From NCBI GenBank assembly GCA_022573655.1, contig JACZTO010000004.1:1-64000 (forward strand): a stretch of DNA of 64,000 nt. The letters run 5' to 3'. Under the pieces are notes generated by a model. It ran no database searches. It worked only from the letters and a program-made list of their open reading frames with translations, and had not been told where the DNA came from. Positions within the stretch are counted from its first letter, which is position 1; every line of letters begins with the position of its first letter. This document shows positions 17,917-28,173 of the stretch, in pieces. Source of the stretch: Pseudomonadota bacterium (GTDB lineage: Bacteria > Pseudomonadota > Gammaproteobacteria > Steroidobacterales > Woeseiaceae). The position numbers and the translations under genes are program-made.

Positions 17917-20408
17917 GGCGCGGCGGTTCGCAATACGTCTCCCGGCGGCGCATTGATCGCGCTTCGCGCTGCAAAAAAACCGCTAACGCAGACGATCAAC
18001 ACACCGGCGGACAGGCCAACAATCCAGAGCAACGGACTGAACTCATAAGGTAACTCAAACAGTTGCACTGCAATGATCGCGGCAAGTACGGACGCGCCTG
18101 CCGAAGCCAGAATTCCGGCCGCAAGACCGAGAGCAGCAAATTCGGCCATTACTCCCACGAACACAGTTCGGCGGGGCGCGCCGAGTGCTCGCAACATTGC
18201 GCTCTCGAAGCGGCGCTCATCAATCGTCGACTGCACTGACGCGAACAGCACGGCGATACCAGCTGCCAGTGTAAATACGAAAACCGCCTGCACCGCGAAG
18301 CTTGCCTTCTCTATGATGCCGCGTACCTGCTCCAGAATGGCACCAATATCGATGACCGAAATACTGGGATGCGCACGCACCAGGTTGATAAGCATTGACT
18401 GCTCGTGCGCTTCGATTTTCATGCTGGAAATGTAAGTTGTTGGCATACCATCAAGTGCGCCGGGTGACAGTACGATAAAGAAATTCGGCTGAAACGAGTC
18501 CCAATTGATTTTGCGAATGCTCGCTATCTCGGCTGTTAACTCAAGGCCGGCAACGACAAATAGCAGTTTGTCTCCGATCGCCAACCCCGCATTTCGCGCT
18601 GAATCCTGCTCGATCGACACAAGCGGCGGACCGTCGTAGTCAGCGGGCCACCATTCACCTTCGAGAATTTCGTTGCTGGAACTCAATTCGGCCGCCCATG
18701 ACAAGTTTGCCTCACGGTTCGCAAGCCATCGGCCATCTTCGTTCGGATAATCTCTGTCCTTGACGGACTGCTCATTGATCTTTGTCATTCGCGCCCGAAC
18801 CAACGGTGTAAACACCGGTGCTGCAACTCCGTTGTGCTCGAACAATGCAGCCACCGAATCAACCTCATGCGGTTGGATGTTGATTAGAAAGTGGTTCGGC
18901 GCATCTTCGTCCAGAGTTGCTTGCCAGCCTTCCAGCAGGTCCGTGCGCACCAGTGTCAGCAATAGCAGCACCGTCAAACCAAGGCCGAACGCCACCACCT
19001 GAATCGCACTGTCGCGCCCGCGCCGCGCGACGTTGGCCAGCCCGTATCGCCAGGCCACACCGACGCCGGAGCGGGAACGGCCGATCAATGCGACCAGCCC
19101 TCGACCGGCCAGGTAAAGCGCCGCCGCAATGACGATTATTCCACCCATGAGAATAACCAACATTCGTATATCACCAACCGAACGATAAAGCAGCGCCGCG
19201 ACGGCAGCGAGCGACATTCCGACGACCAGAATACGCGACGGGGCCGGGGCCATCGCGTCGTGCCTGAGTACGCGCAGCGGTGGCGTGTTGCGCAACTGCA
19301 GCAGGGATGGCAGTGCGAATCCCAATAGCAATACCAGCGCGCTACCGCTCGCGAGAATTACCGGGCGCAGGCCGGGACTCGGCAAATCAGTCTGCATCAA
19401 ATCATCAAGAATGCGTGACAACAGGTCTTCCGCCACGAACCCGACCAGGCTGCCCGCAACCACTCCCAGCAGACCGAGCAGCACAAGCTGTACAAGCGCC
19501 ACCGAAATAACGAAGCCCTGTGTTGCACCCAAACTCTTCATCAACGCGACAGTGTCCATACGCCGATGTGCAAAGCGTCGCGCCGACATCGCCACTGCCA
19601 CGGCACTCAGCAGCAGACTAATGATCGACGTTAATGATAAAAACCGCTGTGCGCGATCGGCGGCTTTGTAAGCGCGCGCGCTACTCTCCTCCTGACTGCG
19701 CACACGGATGGATTCGGGTAGCAGATCCTGAATAGCGTCATTGAATTCGGCGACTGCCGCTTCATCGCCGGCGACGAGCAAGGCGTAACTGACTCGGCTG
19801 CCTTCTCCGATCAACCCGCTGCGTGAGATGTCGTCAATGTTCATGAGCAAGGACGGCGCAAGCGACGCGAAGCCAATCGACTGATCCGGACGGTAGGTCA
19901 GTACGGCGGAGACGCGCAGGTCCAGCTCACCGACCGCCAGAAAATCGCCGACGTCAGCCCCGACACGAGCCAGTAATGCGCCATCCGCCCAAACATCGCC
20001 CGGCGCCGGAATTCCATCGACCACACGTTGCTCACCAAACAAGGTATCGGCCACCCGCACCGCACCGCGCAATGGATAACTGCTGCTTACGACCTTGATC
20101 GTCGCCAGCGCACTAGTGTCGCCGGCAAACACCACCGACGGAAACGCCATCGTCTCAGCTGTAGCGAGGTCATATTCCCGCGCGAGCTCGCTCCACTCCT
20201 CGGGCACCTGCTCCTGTGACCTCAGCCGCAGATCGGCGGCCAGTACCTCATTGGCCTGCCGCGCAACTGCCTTGCCGATGCGGTCCGTAAGGAAACCGAC
20301 GGCTGTCAGAGCCGCAACCGCTAGTCCAACCGCGGCAAGAAGGACCAACACTTCGCCCGAGCGCAACTCGCGACGAAAACCCCTGAGAGCAAATACGATT
20401 GCTTTCAC
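17913..20408 (-). CDS. ABC transporter permease, FtsX/YbbP-like
   Basis: 831 aa, multi-TM with two FtsX-like domains; follows ABC ATPase; ybbA-ybbP/tesA type synteny. Confidence 0.92.
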   Translation of the reverse strand: MKAIVFALRGFRRELRSGEVLVLLAAVGLAVAALTAVGFLTDRIGKAVARQANEVLAADLRLRSQEQVPEEWSELAREYDLATAETMAFPSVVFAGDTSALATIKVVSSSYPLRGAVRVADTLFGEQRVVDGIPAPGDVWADGALLARVGADVGDFLAVGELDLRVSAVLTYRPDQSIGFASLAPSLLMNIDDISRSGLIGEGSRVSYALLVAGDEAAVAEFNDAIQDLLPESIRVRSQEESSARAYKAADRAQRFLSLTSIISLLLSAVAVAMSARRFAHRRMDTVALMKSLGATQGFVISVALVQLVLLGLLGVVAGSLVGFVAEDLLSRILDDLMQTDLPSPGLRPVILASGSALVLLLGFALPSLLQLRNTPPLRVLRHDAMAPAPSRILVVGMSLAAVAALLYRSVGDIRMLVILMGGIIVIAAALYLAGRGLVALIGRSRSGVGVAWRYGLANVARRGRDSAIQVVAFGLGLTVLLLLTLVRTDLLEGWQATLDEDAPNHFLINIQPHEVDSVAALFEHNGVAAPVFTPLVRARMTKINEQSVKDRDYPNEDGRWLANREANLSWAAELSSSNEILEGEWWPADYDGPPLVSIEQDSARNAGLAIGDKLLFVVAGLELTAEIASIRKINWDSFQPNFFIVLSPGALDGMPTTYISSMKIEAHEQSMLINLVRAHPSISVIDIGAILEQVRGIIEKASFAVQAVFVFTLAAGIAVLFASVQSTIDERRFESAMLRALGAPRRTVFVGVMAEFAALGLAAGILASAGASVLAAIIAVQLFELPYEFSPLLWIVGLSAGVLIVCVSGFFAARSAINAPPGDVLRTAAP

Positions 20409-21112
20409 CGCGCTGCCCAGCTGTCACTTTCAAGAAGCCCGGCATCCAGCGCGAGAATGCGATCGCATCGTTCGGCAAGACTACTGTCATGCGTTACAAG
20501 TATCAGAGTTGTCGATGAGCTGCGGTTGAGCTCGAACATGAGGTTCATGACATTCGACCCCGTGCGGCTGTCCAGATTTCCGGTCGGCTCATCGGCGAAC
20601 AGGACGGCTGGCTCCGTCGCAAATGCGCGTGCGATGGCAACGCGCTGCTTTTCACCACCCGATAGCTGCGCCGGGTAGTGGCTCCAGCGATCCTGCAACC
20701 CCACCGTCTCAATGATGCCGCGTGCGGCTGCGCGAGCATCTCGATGGCCGGCCAGTTCAAGCGGCAGCATAACGTTTTCCAGCGCGTTCAATGAGGGCAC
20801 GAGATGGAAAGACTGAAACACGAAGCCAACACTTTCTGCTCGCAAGCGGGCTCGGCCATCCTCGTCGAGCGCCGAGAGATTGGCTCCGTTGAGCACAACA
20901 TGACCACTGGATGGTAGATCGAGCCCTGCCAGCAATGCGAGCAATGTCGATTTGCCCGCACCGGATGGGCCCACGACCGCAACAGAATCACCCGCCAATA
21001 TGCGAAAGCTGACGTCCGAAAGAATAGTCAGACTCCCTTCCGGGCTGCTAACCTGCTTACTTACCTGATGTGCTTCGAGCACAACGCTTAAATCTACTGA
21101 CTGATCCGGCAT
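20405..21112 (-). CDS. ABC transporter ATP-binding protein, YbbA/LolD-like
   Basis: Walker A GPSGAGKST, LSGGEKQRVAIARA, VLFADEPTGNLD; start placed at MPDQSVDLSVVLEAHQ. Confidence 0.95.
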   Translation of the reverse strand: MPDQSVDLSVVLEAHQVSKQVSSPEGSLTILSDVSFRILAGDSVAVVGPSGAGKSTLLALLAGLDLPSSGHVVLNGANLSALDEDGRARLRAESVGFVFQSFHLVPSLNALENVMLPLELAGHRDARAAARGIIETVGLQDRWSHYPAQLSGGEKQRVAIARAFATEPAVLFADEPTGNLDSRTGSNVMNLMFELNRSSSTTLILVTHDSSLAERCDRILALDAGLLESDSWAAR

Positions 21113-21731
21113 GCTAAAAATACTTGCTCTACTGGTTATCGTGCTGGCCGCTGACGCGGAAAGTGCCGAGCCGCCGACCGCACTCATTTTCGGCGATAGC
21201 CTGAGTGCGGGCTTCGGTATCGAGATTGACCAATCCTGGACAACTTTGTTGCAGGCACGGCTGGAAAATCAAGGGTACGAACATCGCGTCGTTAACGCCA
21301 GTATCAGTGGTGAAACAACGGCGGGCGGCGTTACCAGGATCAACAGCACGCTAGCCACATTCTCGCCGGAGCTGATCATCCTCGAACTTGGCGCAAATGA
21401 TGGTCTGCGGGGCCTTCCACCCGCACAGATGAAGGACAATCTCGCAGAAATAGTGACTCGTGCACAAGCCTTCGGAACGGCTGTCGTGTTGCTGGGCATT
21501 CGCATCCCGACCAACTACGGAATGCGCTACACGACCGCTTTCGAGAACGTGTTTCGGCAGGTTGCTGAAGAGCGCGATATACCGTGGGTCGAGTTCTTTA
21601 TGGAAGGTGTCGCTCTGAATGACGAGTTACTGCAGAGTGACAGAATTCACCCGAATAGCGCGGCGCAGATAATACTTCTGGATAACGCCTGGCCCATCAT
21701 CAGCGCTACACTCAGCGCAACAAGAAAATAG
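21111..21731 (+). CDS. tesA: SGNH-family arylesterase / acyl-CoA thioesterase I
   Basis: Signal-peptide-like N-terminus, IFGDSLSAGFGI, ELGANDGLRG, DRIHPNSAAQ. Confidence 0.93.
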   Translation: MLKILALLVIVLAADAESAEPPTALIFGDSLSAGFGIEIDQSWTTLLQARLENQGYEHRVVNASISGETTAGGVTRINSTLATFSPELIILELGANDGLRGLPPAQMKDNLAEIVTRAQAFGTAVVLLGIRIPTNYGMRYTTAFENVFRQVAEERDIPWVEFFMEGVALNDELLQSDRIHPNSAAQIILLDNAWPIISATLSATRK

Positions 21732-21742
21732 GGGAAATCATA

Positions 21743-23401
21743 TTGGATAGGATCTGGCTCAAGTCGTATCCCCCCGGGGTTCCCGAAGACTGCCCAAAAC
21801 CACCGTTTCTGTCCGTGCGAGACCTCTTCGAGCAGGCGTTCGCCCGATACCCGGACAACGCAGCCTTTACCAATATGGGCACAACGCTCAGCTACGCCGA
21901 GCTCGACCGTTTATCCATGGAATTCGCATGCTATCTGCAGAAATCGCTCGGGCTGACTCGTGGTGAACGCGTTGCCATCATGTTGCCCAATATTCTGCAG
22001 TACCCCGTCGTCATGTGCGGCATTTTCCGGGCCGGCCTGGTCGTCGTCAATGTCAACCCGATGTACACCCCGCGCGAACTCGTGCATCAGCTTAAGGATT
22101 CGGGTGCCAAGTGCATTGTTATCCTGGAGAATTTTGCACATACGCTGGAAAAGGTCATTGCGGATACCAACATTGAAAACGTCGTTGTCACGGGCCTGGG
22201 TGACCTGCTCGACTGGCCGAAGAGTACGCTCACCAATTTCGTCATGCGCTACGTTAAGCGAGCGGTGCCGACTTTTCGCCTGCCGAACAGCAAGCACTTC
22301 AAACACGCATTGAAATCGGGTTCGGGAGAGCCGCTGGATGCAGTCGACATTGGTTACGCCGATATCGCCTATCTGCAATATACAGGCGGCACTACCGGTG
22401 TTTCGAAAGGCGCCATGTTGAGCCATCGCAACATGGTTTATAACGTTCAGCAAACCATCACCTGGCAAGCTGACGCATATGCGGGTGTGGAGCCCATTAT
22501 CGCAATCACAGCACTACCGCTGTACCACATTTTTTCGCTGCAGGGGAATTGCCTGACTGTCATGGCGCAGGGCGGCGAGAATGTTCTCATTACCAACCCA
22601 CGCGATTTCGAGGGTTTCGCCAAAGAGATCGCCAAGTTTAAGTTCAACATGTTCACCGGCGTGAACACGATGTTCGCTGCGCTGCTGGATACGCCCAGTT
22701 TTTCCGGCATCGATTTCAGCTACTTGCGCGTGTGCATAGGCGGAGGAATGGCTGTTCAACCGGCCATCGCGAAAGAGTGGCGGGAGAGAACGGGGAACTC
22801 GATTCTGCAAGGATACGGGCTCACCGAGACATCGCCAGCGGCGATTGTCTGTCGTATTGACTCCGAGTTCACTGGCGCCATCGGGCTGCCACTGCCATCC
22901 ACAGAAGTTATTATCGCGAACGACGATGGCGAGTCGCTGCCGGTCGGCGAGATTGGTGAGATCTGCATCAAGGGCCCGCAGGTAATGGAAGGATATTGGC
23001 AACGTCCTGCGGAAACCGCCGAAGTGATGTTGCCTGGCGGGTGGTTGCGTAGCGGCGACGTGGGTCGCATGGACGAGGATGGCTATATATTCATCGAGGA
23101 CCGCAAGAAGGACATGATCCTCGTCTCCGGCTTCAATGTGTATCCGAACGAAATCGAAAACGTCGTTGTTGAACTCAATGGTGTGCTTGAAGCTGCGGCG
23201 ATCGGCCTGGCGGATGAGCGTTGCGGAGAAATCGTCAAAATTTTCGTTGTGCGAACGGACGACAGCGTTACCGAACAGGACATCCTCGATCATTGCCGCG
23301 CAAACCTGACGAACTACAAACGCCCGCGCATTGTTGAGTTTCGCGACGATTTGCCGAAGACCAATGTCGGCAAGATTCTCAGGCGGGCTTTGCGCGACTA
23401 A
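21743..23401 (+). CDS. fadD: Long-chain fatty acid-CoA ligase
   Basis: AMP-binding motif YTGGTTGVSKGA, GYGLTETSPA, GWLRSGDVGRMDEDGYIFIEDRKKDMI, KTNVGKILRR; TTG start. Confidence 0.94.
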   Translation: MDRIWLKSYPPGVPEDCPKPPFLSVRDLFEQAFARYPDNAAFTNMGTTLSYAELDRLSMEFACYLQKSLGLTRGERVAIMLPNILQYPVVMCGIFRAGLVVVNVNPMYTPRELVHQLKDSGAKCIVILENFAHTLEKVIADTNIENVVVTGLGDLLDWPKSTLTNFVMRYVKRAVPTFRLPNSKHFKHALKSGSGEPLDAVDIGYADIAYLQYTGGTTGVSKGAMLSHRNMVYNVQQTITWQADAYAGVEPIIAITALPLYHIFSLQGNCLTVMAQGGENVLITNPRDFEGFAKEIAKFKFNMFTGVNTMFAALLDTPSFSGIDFSYLRVCIGGGMAVQPAIAKEWRERTGNSILQGYGLTETSPAAIVCRIDSEFTGAIGLPLPSTEVIIANDDGESLPVGEIGEICIKGPQVMEGYWQRPAETAEVMLPGGWLRSGDVGRMDEDGYIFIEDRKKDMILVSGFNVYPNEIENVVVELNGVLEAAAIGLADERCGEIVKIFVVRTDDSVTEQDILDHCRANLTNYKRPRIVEFRDDLPKTNVGKILRRALRD

Positions 23402-23404
23402 TTG

Positions 23405-23540
23405 GGGTGACAGGGACAAGGGGGGACAGAAGGACAAGGGGGGACAGTGACCCTAACTCAACAGTTGGGGTTGCTTTTCCCTTAGATCACTCAAGAGTTA
23501 GGGTCACTGTCCCCCTGGTTAGGGTCACTGTCCCCCCTGC
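23405..23540. repeat. Complex copy of dispersed palindromic repeat (tandem plus inverted units), copy 2
   Basis: GGGGGGACAGTGACCCTAACTC at 23438-23459; GAGTTAGGGTCACTGTCCCCC at 23495-23515; TTAGGGTCACTGTCCCCCC at 23519-23537; upstream partial units GACAAGGGGGGACAG. Confidence 0.93.
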
Positions 23541-23551
23541 CCACCCTTGCT

Positions 23552-24619
23552 CTACGTGTGATAGGCGGGGCTTAGTTCTTTGACGGCATCGATGAGTACG
23601 CCCAGGTGATCGGGATCAATATCAGGCGTAATGCCATGCCCGAGGTTGAAAATGTGACCTGGACCTGTCCCGAAACTCGCCAGCGTCGCCGCAACTCCCT
23701 GCCTGATGGTGTCAGGACTTTCGCGGAGTACTGCGGGGTCCAGATTTCCCTGTAACGCAACCTTGTCGCCGACGAACTCCCTTGCAGTTGCAAGATCCGT
23801 CGTCCAGTCAACGCCCAGTGCATCACATCCGGTGTCCGCAAGATCGGCAAGCAACGCGCCTGCTCCCTTGGTAAAGAGAATCACTGGTACCTTCCGACCG
23901 TCCCTCTCGCGCGTAAGGCCGTCGATAATTTTTTGCATGCTCGCGAGCGAGAAGCGCCGAAAATCATCCGGCTCCAGTGTGGCGCCCCAGGTGTCGAAGA
24001 TCTGCACAGCCTGTGCACCGGCATCGATTTGCGCATTGAGATATTCGATTGTTGTGTTCGCAATCGTGTTCATAAGTTCGTCGAGCACATCTGGCGCTTC
24101 TGCCGCGAGTCCCTTGATAGTGGAAAAACTTCGACTCGAACCACCTTCGACCATGTAGGTGCCGACGGTGAACGGGCTGCCCGCGAAACCGATCAACGGT
24201 ACATCGCCATTGAGTTCACGGCGAACCGTGCGCATTGCCTCGAAAACGTAGCTCAGCTCTTTTTCAACATCCGGGATACGCAGGTTGCGAATCGCGTTCG
24301 CGGTGCGTACCGGATTGCGAAATTTCGGCCCCTCGCCGGCTACGAAGTAGAGGCCAAGTCCCATGGCGTCCGGAACCGTCAGAATATCGGAAAACAATAT
24401 TGCGGCATCCAGATCGTAACGGCGCAGCGGCTGTAACGTTACCTCGCATGCGAGATCCGGATTCCGGCACAAGCTCATGAAGTCGCCGGCTTCCGCACGA
24501 ACCTCGCGATACTCCGGCAGGTAACGGCCGGCCTGACGCATTATCCAGGTAGGCGTACGCGGCACAGGCTGACGCATGAGCGCGCGCAGCAGCAGGTCAT
24601 TTTTTAGCGCCGCTGTCAC
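23552..24619 (-). CDS. hemE: Uroporphyrinogen decarboxylase
   Basis: [57 protein letters not shown]. Confidence 0.98.
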   Translation of the reverse strand: MTAALKNDLLLRALMRQPVPRTPTWIMRQAGRYLPEYREVRAEAGDFMSLCRNPDLACEVTLQPLRRYDLDAAILFSDILTVPDAMGLGLYFVAGEGPKFRNPVRTANAIRNLRIPDVEKELSYVFEAMRTVRRELNGDVPLIGFAGSPFTVGTYMVEGGSSRSFSTIKGLAAEAPDVLDELMNTIANTTIEYLNAQIDAGAQAVQIFDTWGATLEPDDFRRFSLASMQKIIDGLTRERDGRKVPVILFTKGAGALLADLADTGCDALGVDWTTDLATAREFVGDKVALQGNLDPAVLRESPDTIRQGVAATLASFGTGPGHIFNLGHGITPDIDPDHLGVLIDAVKELSPAYHT

Positions 24620-25332
24620 CCGCCAACCGCCGCAGCGATGGCCGTCTGCATTGCTTCGGCCGCCGCCTGCGGATCACCCGCATCGCGAATCGGCCTGCCG
24701 ACGACAATATAATCCGCGCCGTTGGAAAATGCCGTCTCGACAGTTACGACCCGTTTTTGATCACCCACCGGCTTGTTATCCACAGGACGAATGCCGGGCG
24801 AAACCACAATTAACTTGTCATCGACATACTGACGCAGTAAAGGCACCTCAAGGCCCGACGAAATTACGCCGTCGCAACCCGCATCCAGCGCCTGCTTCGC
24901 ACGCGACAATACCAGCGCCTGTAAATCACATTCGAAGCCAAGATCGTCAAGGTCACCACGGTCAAGGCTGGTCAGAACGGTAACGCCCAAAACCTTCAGG
25001 CTATCGCCCTTGTTGTCGGCTGCGGCTTCCATGATCGAGCGATTGCCGTGCACGGTGACGAAGGTCGCACCACGATCCTTTAGCTGCCGAACAGCCGCGC
25101 CGACAGTGGCTGGAATATCAAAAAACTTGAGATCGCAGAAAACCTTCTTGTCACCCGCAAGCATCCAGTCCAACAGCTCAAAGTATTTGCCGCTCATCAT
25201 CAGCTCAAGACCAATTTTGTAAAAGGTCACCGAGTCGCCCAGTTGTACGACGAGTTCCTTCGCGCGCTCGCAATCAGGAACATCCATCGCGAATATCAGG
25301 CGATCTTTATTGGGGATGGATTTGTGAATCAT
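24616..25332 (-). CDS. pyrF: Orotidine 5'-phosphate decarboxylase
   Basis: [50 protein letters not shown]. Confidence 0.97.
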   Translation of the reverse strand: MIHKSIPNKDRLIFAMDVPDCERAKELVVQLGDSVTFYKIGLELMMSGKYFELLDWMLAGDKKVFCDLKFFDIPATVGAAVRQLKDRGATFVTVHGNRSIMEAAADNKGDSLKVLGVTVLTSLDRGDLDDLGFECDLQALVLSRAKQALDAGCDGVISSGLEVPLLRQYVDDKLIVVSPGIRPVDNKPVGDQKRVVTVETAFSNGADYIVVGRPIRDAGDPQAAAEAMQTAIAAAVGG

Positions 25333-25376
25333 TGCTGTCCTCTGGCACTTCGTGCGGCCTACGGCGGCGCATTCTA

Positions 25377-26507
25377 TCAGCCCACGAGGTTCCGGTGTGC
25401 AGCTATCGCAAAGCGATCCGTCATGCCAGCAATGTAGTCGGCAACAACGCGGGCCTGCGGCGCGCCATTCAGACCGTTTGCCGCAGCAGCAAACTGCGGC
25501 GACATTTGGTCAACGTCATTCATGTAGGCTGCAAACAAATCCTGAACTATGGCTTGCACTTCGCGTGTCATCGCAAGTTTTTTCTCATGCCTGTAAAGAT
25601 GCTGGTGCAGAAACTGCTTCAGCGACACGTGCTGCTCGTGCATTTCGTCCGACATCGACACCAGTGGCTCGCTCCCTGCGCGCACCTCGTCAATGGAACC
25701 CGGCGCAGCGGCCACGAGGCGGCGACGTGTTTCTCCGATCAGATCTGCGATAACAACACCTAACATTCTGCGGATAATTTCGTACAACAAACGCCGGTCT
25801 TCGAGTTTTGGATAGCGCCTGTGAACTTCATCGTAGTGCTTGCCGAAAAACGGTTGCTCGCGAAGCTGCTCAATACTCAGTAGCCCGGCGCGACAGCCAT
25901 CGTCGATATCGTGATTATTGTAGGCAATCGCGTCAGCAACATTTACAAGTTGTGCCTCGAGGCCCGCTTGAGTGCGTCGCAGAAATCGCTCCCCGACATC
26001 ACCCAGTTTTCGGGCATTGCGTGCCGAGCAGTGCTTGAGTATGCCCTCACGTGTCTCAAACATGAGATTCAAGCCGGGAAAGTCGGCGTACTTGTCCTCA
26101 ATCTCATCGAGCACACGCAGCGACTGCAGGTTATGTTCGAAGCCGCCGAAGTCCCGCATGCAAGCGTTCAGCGCATCCTGACCGGCATGGCCGAAGGGCG
26201 TGTGGCCAAGATCGTGCGCCAGGGAAATAGCCTCGGTTAGCGGTTCATTAAGATTCAGCGCCACGGCGACCGTGCGGCCAACCTGCGACACCTCCAGCGA
26301 ATGTGTCAGCCGGGTACGATACAGATCACCTTCGTGATTGACGAAAACCTGCGTTTTATACGCGAGACGCCGGAATGAGGTCGAATGAATAATTCGGTCG
26401 CGATCACGCTGATATTCGCCGCGATAAGCAGAGGCTGGTTCATCATACTTCCTGCCGCGGCTCAACGCTTCGTCGGCAGCATAGGGTGCGAGGCCCGCCG
26501 TTGACAT
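25377..26507 (-). CDS. dgt: Deoxyguanosinetriphosphate triphosphohydrolase-like protein
   Basis: RDRIIHSTSFRRLAYKTQVF, RTRLTHSLEVSQ, HDLGHTPFGHAGQDAL; start placed at MSTAGLAPYA. Confidence 0.95.
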   Translation of the reverse strand: MSTAGLAPYAADEALSRGRKYDEPASAYRGEYQRDRDRIIHSTSFRRLAYKTQVFVNHEGDLYRTRLTHSLEVSQVGRTVAVALNLNEPLTEAISLAHDLGHTPFGHAGQDALNACMRDFGGFEHNLQSLRVLDEIEDKYADFPGLNLMFETREGILKHCSARNARKLGDVGERFLRRTQAGLEAQLVNVADAIAYNNHDIDDGCRAGLLSIEQLREQPFFGKHYDEVHRRYPKLEDRRLLYEIIRRMLGVVIADLIGETRRRLVAAAPGSIDEVRAGSEPLVSMSDEMHEQHVSLKQFLHQHLYRHEKKLAMTREVQAIVQDLFAAYMNDVDQMSPQFAAAANGLNGAPQARVVADYIAGMTDRFAIAAHRNLVG

Positions 26508-27577
26508 TAGCTGGATGCCGCACAAATATCGTGCAGGCGCGCCTCATCGTATTCGGACGTCAGATACGCATCGCCGAGTTGATTCAGCAACACGAAGTGC
26601 ATTTCGTTCCGCTTCACCTTCTTGTCTCTGGTCATCGCGGCAAGCAGATCTTCCGCACTTATTTGTGGTGGCGCGGTCGGCAACCCTGCGCGCGCAATTA
26701 AATTGCGCAATCGTGATACCTCGTTAATGTCGATACCGCTAAGCTCTGCAGCCATGACCATTCCTGCAGCAACAGCCTCACCATGGAGCCACTCACCATA
26801 GCCCAGGCAATGCTCGATCGCGTGTCCGAAGGTGTGGCCAAAATTCAATAACGCCCGACGACCTGCCTCGCGCTCGTCCGCAGCGACGATTTCGGCCTTG
26901 AGCTCGCACGAACGCTGAATCGCGTAGGCCAGCGCTTCCGGCTCTTTATCCAGTAGCGCCTGCACGTTGTCTTCGAGCCAGGCCATAAATTGCAGATCGC
27001 AAATGGCACCGTACTTTATGACTTCGGCGAGTCCGGCCTTTATCTCGCGATCCGGCAGGGTGCCGAGCGTCTGTGTGTCGATCATGACGACCTGTGGCTG
27101 GTGAAATGCTCCAATCAGATTCTTGCCCTTCTCGTGGTTCACTCCCGTCTTGCCGCCGACAGAAGAATCGACCTGCGCGAGCAACGACGTCGGCACTTGT
27201 ATGAATGACACACCGCGCATGTAGCAAGCCGCCGCAAACCCGGCGATATCGCCGATGACGCCACCGCCGAGCGCAACAATGGTTGTATCGCGACCCGCCC
27301 CCGTCCGCGCAAGTTCGTCAAGTATTGTCTGCATGGTAGCCATGGTCTTGTGTGCTTCGCCATCGGGAAGGCTGATGCTCGACGCATCGCGGCCAGCGAG
27401 GTTTGGTAGCAGGCGATCAAGATACAGATTCGCAACGGTATCGTTGCTGACAATGAGGCAATCCGAGCCTTTGACGTATTCGCTCAGATCGAAACCGCCA
27501 TCCAGCAATCCAGTCCCAATGACGATGGGATAGCTCCGCTCGCCAAAGTCTACCGTTACTGTCGTGTTCGCGCCCAT
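26507..27577 (-). CDS. aroB: 3-dehydroquinate synthase
   Basis: ALGGGVIGDIAGFAAACYMRGVSFIQVPTSLLAQVDSSVGGKTGVN, LNFGHTFGHAIE. Confidence 0.98.
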   Translation of the reverse strand: MGANTTVTVDFGERSYPIVIGTGLLDGGFDLSEYVKGSDCLIVSNDTVANLYLDRLLPNLAGRDASSISLPDGEAHKTMATMQTILDELARTGAGRDTTIVALGGGVIGDIAGFAAACYMRGVSFIQVPTSLLAQVDSSVGGKTGVNHEKGKNLIGAFHQPQVVMIDTQTLGTLPDREIKAGLAEVIKYGAICDLQFMAWLEDNVQALLDKEPEALAYAIQRSCELKAEIVAADEREAGRRALLNFGHTFGHAIEHCLGYGEWLHGEAVAAGMVMAAELSGIDINEVSRLRNLIARAGLPTAPPQISAEDLLAAMTRDKKVKRNEMHFVLLNQLGDAYLTSEYDEARLHDICAASS

Positions 27578-27586
27578 GCGCGTAGG

Positions 27587-28099
27587 TTAGCTGATCTGCT
27601 CGATTATCTCATTCGCGACTGATTTGACTTTGCGGCCATCGGTCTCAACAACGAGGTCTGCGATCTCTCGATACAATGGATCGCGCTTTGCCAGCAACTC
27701 CTCCAGCGTTCCGCGCGGATTGTCATTCTCGAGCATTGGCCGTTTTCGGCCTCTCTGGGTGCGGCTGACCTGCTCGTCGACGCTCGTGTACAGATAAACA
27801 ACATAGCCTCTTCCGCCCAGGCGACTGCGGTTTTCGGGATCGACGACGGCACCACCCCCTGTGGCCAATACCACGCCATCTATCTTACTCAAGTCGTCTA
27901 TGACCGCCGCCTCACGCTTGCGGAAGCCTTGTTCGCCTTCTTTCTCGAAAATGAAAGGAATATCAACGCCTGTTCGAGACTCGATTTCGTCGTCGCTGTC
28001 AACAAAAGACAGATGCAAAGCGCGCGCCAGATACCGCCCTACAGCCGACTTTCCTGCACCCATTGGCCCTATGAGAAAGATGTTCCTGGGATGTTTCAT
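27587..28099 (-). CDS. aroK: Shikimate kinase
   Basis: [44 protein letters not shown]. Confidence 0.97.
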   Translation of the reverse strand: MKHPRNIFLIGPMGAGKSAVGRYLARALHLSFVDSDDEIESRTGVDIPFIFEKEGEQGFRKREAAVIDDLSKIDGVVLATGGGAVVDPENRSRLGGRGYVVYLYTSVDEQVSRTQRGRKRPMLENDNPRGTLEELLAKRDPLYREIADLVVETDGRKVKSVANEIIEQIS

Positions 28100-28124
28100 T
28101 TGCTGCTTCTAAGGCCTCTAAAGA

Positions 28125-28150
28125 GAAAGCCAACCCGAAGGTTGGCTTTC
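28125..28150 (-). terminator. Hairpin between pilQ and aroK
   Basis: Minus strand GAAAGCCAACC-TTCG-GGTTGGCTTTC, perfect 11-bp stem with TTCG loop; only a short interrupted T tract follows (TCTTT). Confidence 0.6.
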
Positions 28151-28173
28151 TGGCTCGTTCGAGATGCGGTCGC

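Noticed and set aside
22514-23437. 307-aa ORF antisense to fadD
   Set aside because: Antisense shadow of a clearly conserved FadD coding frame in GC-rich DNA.
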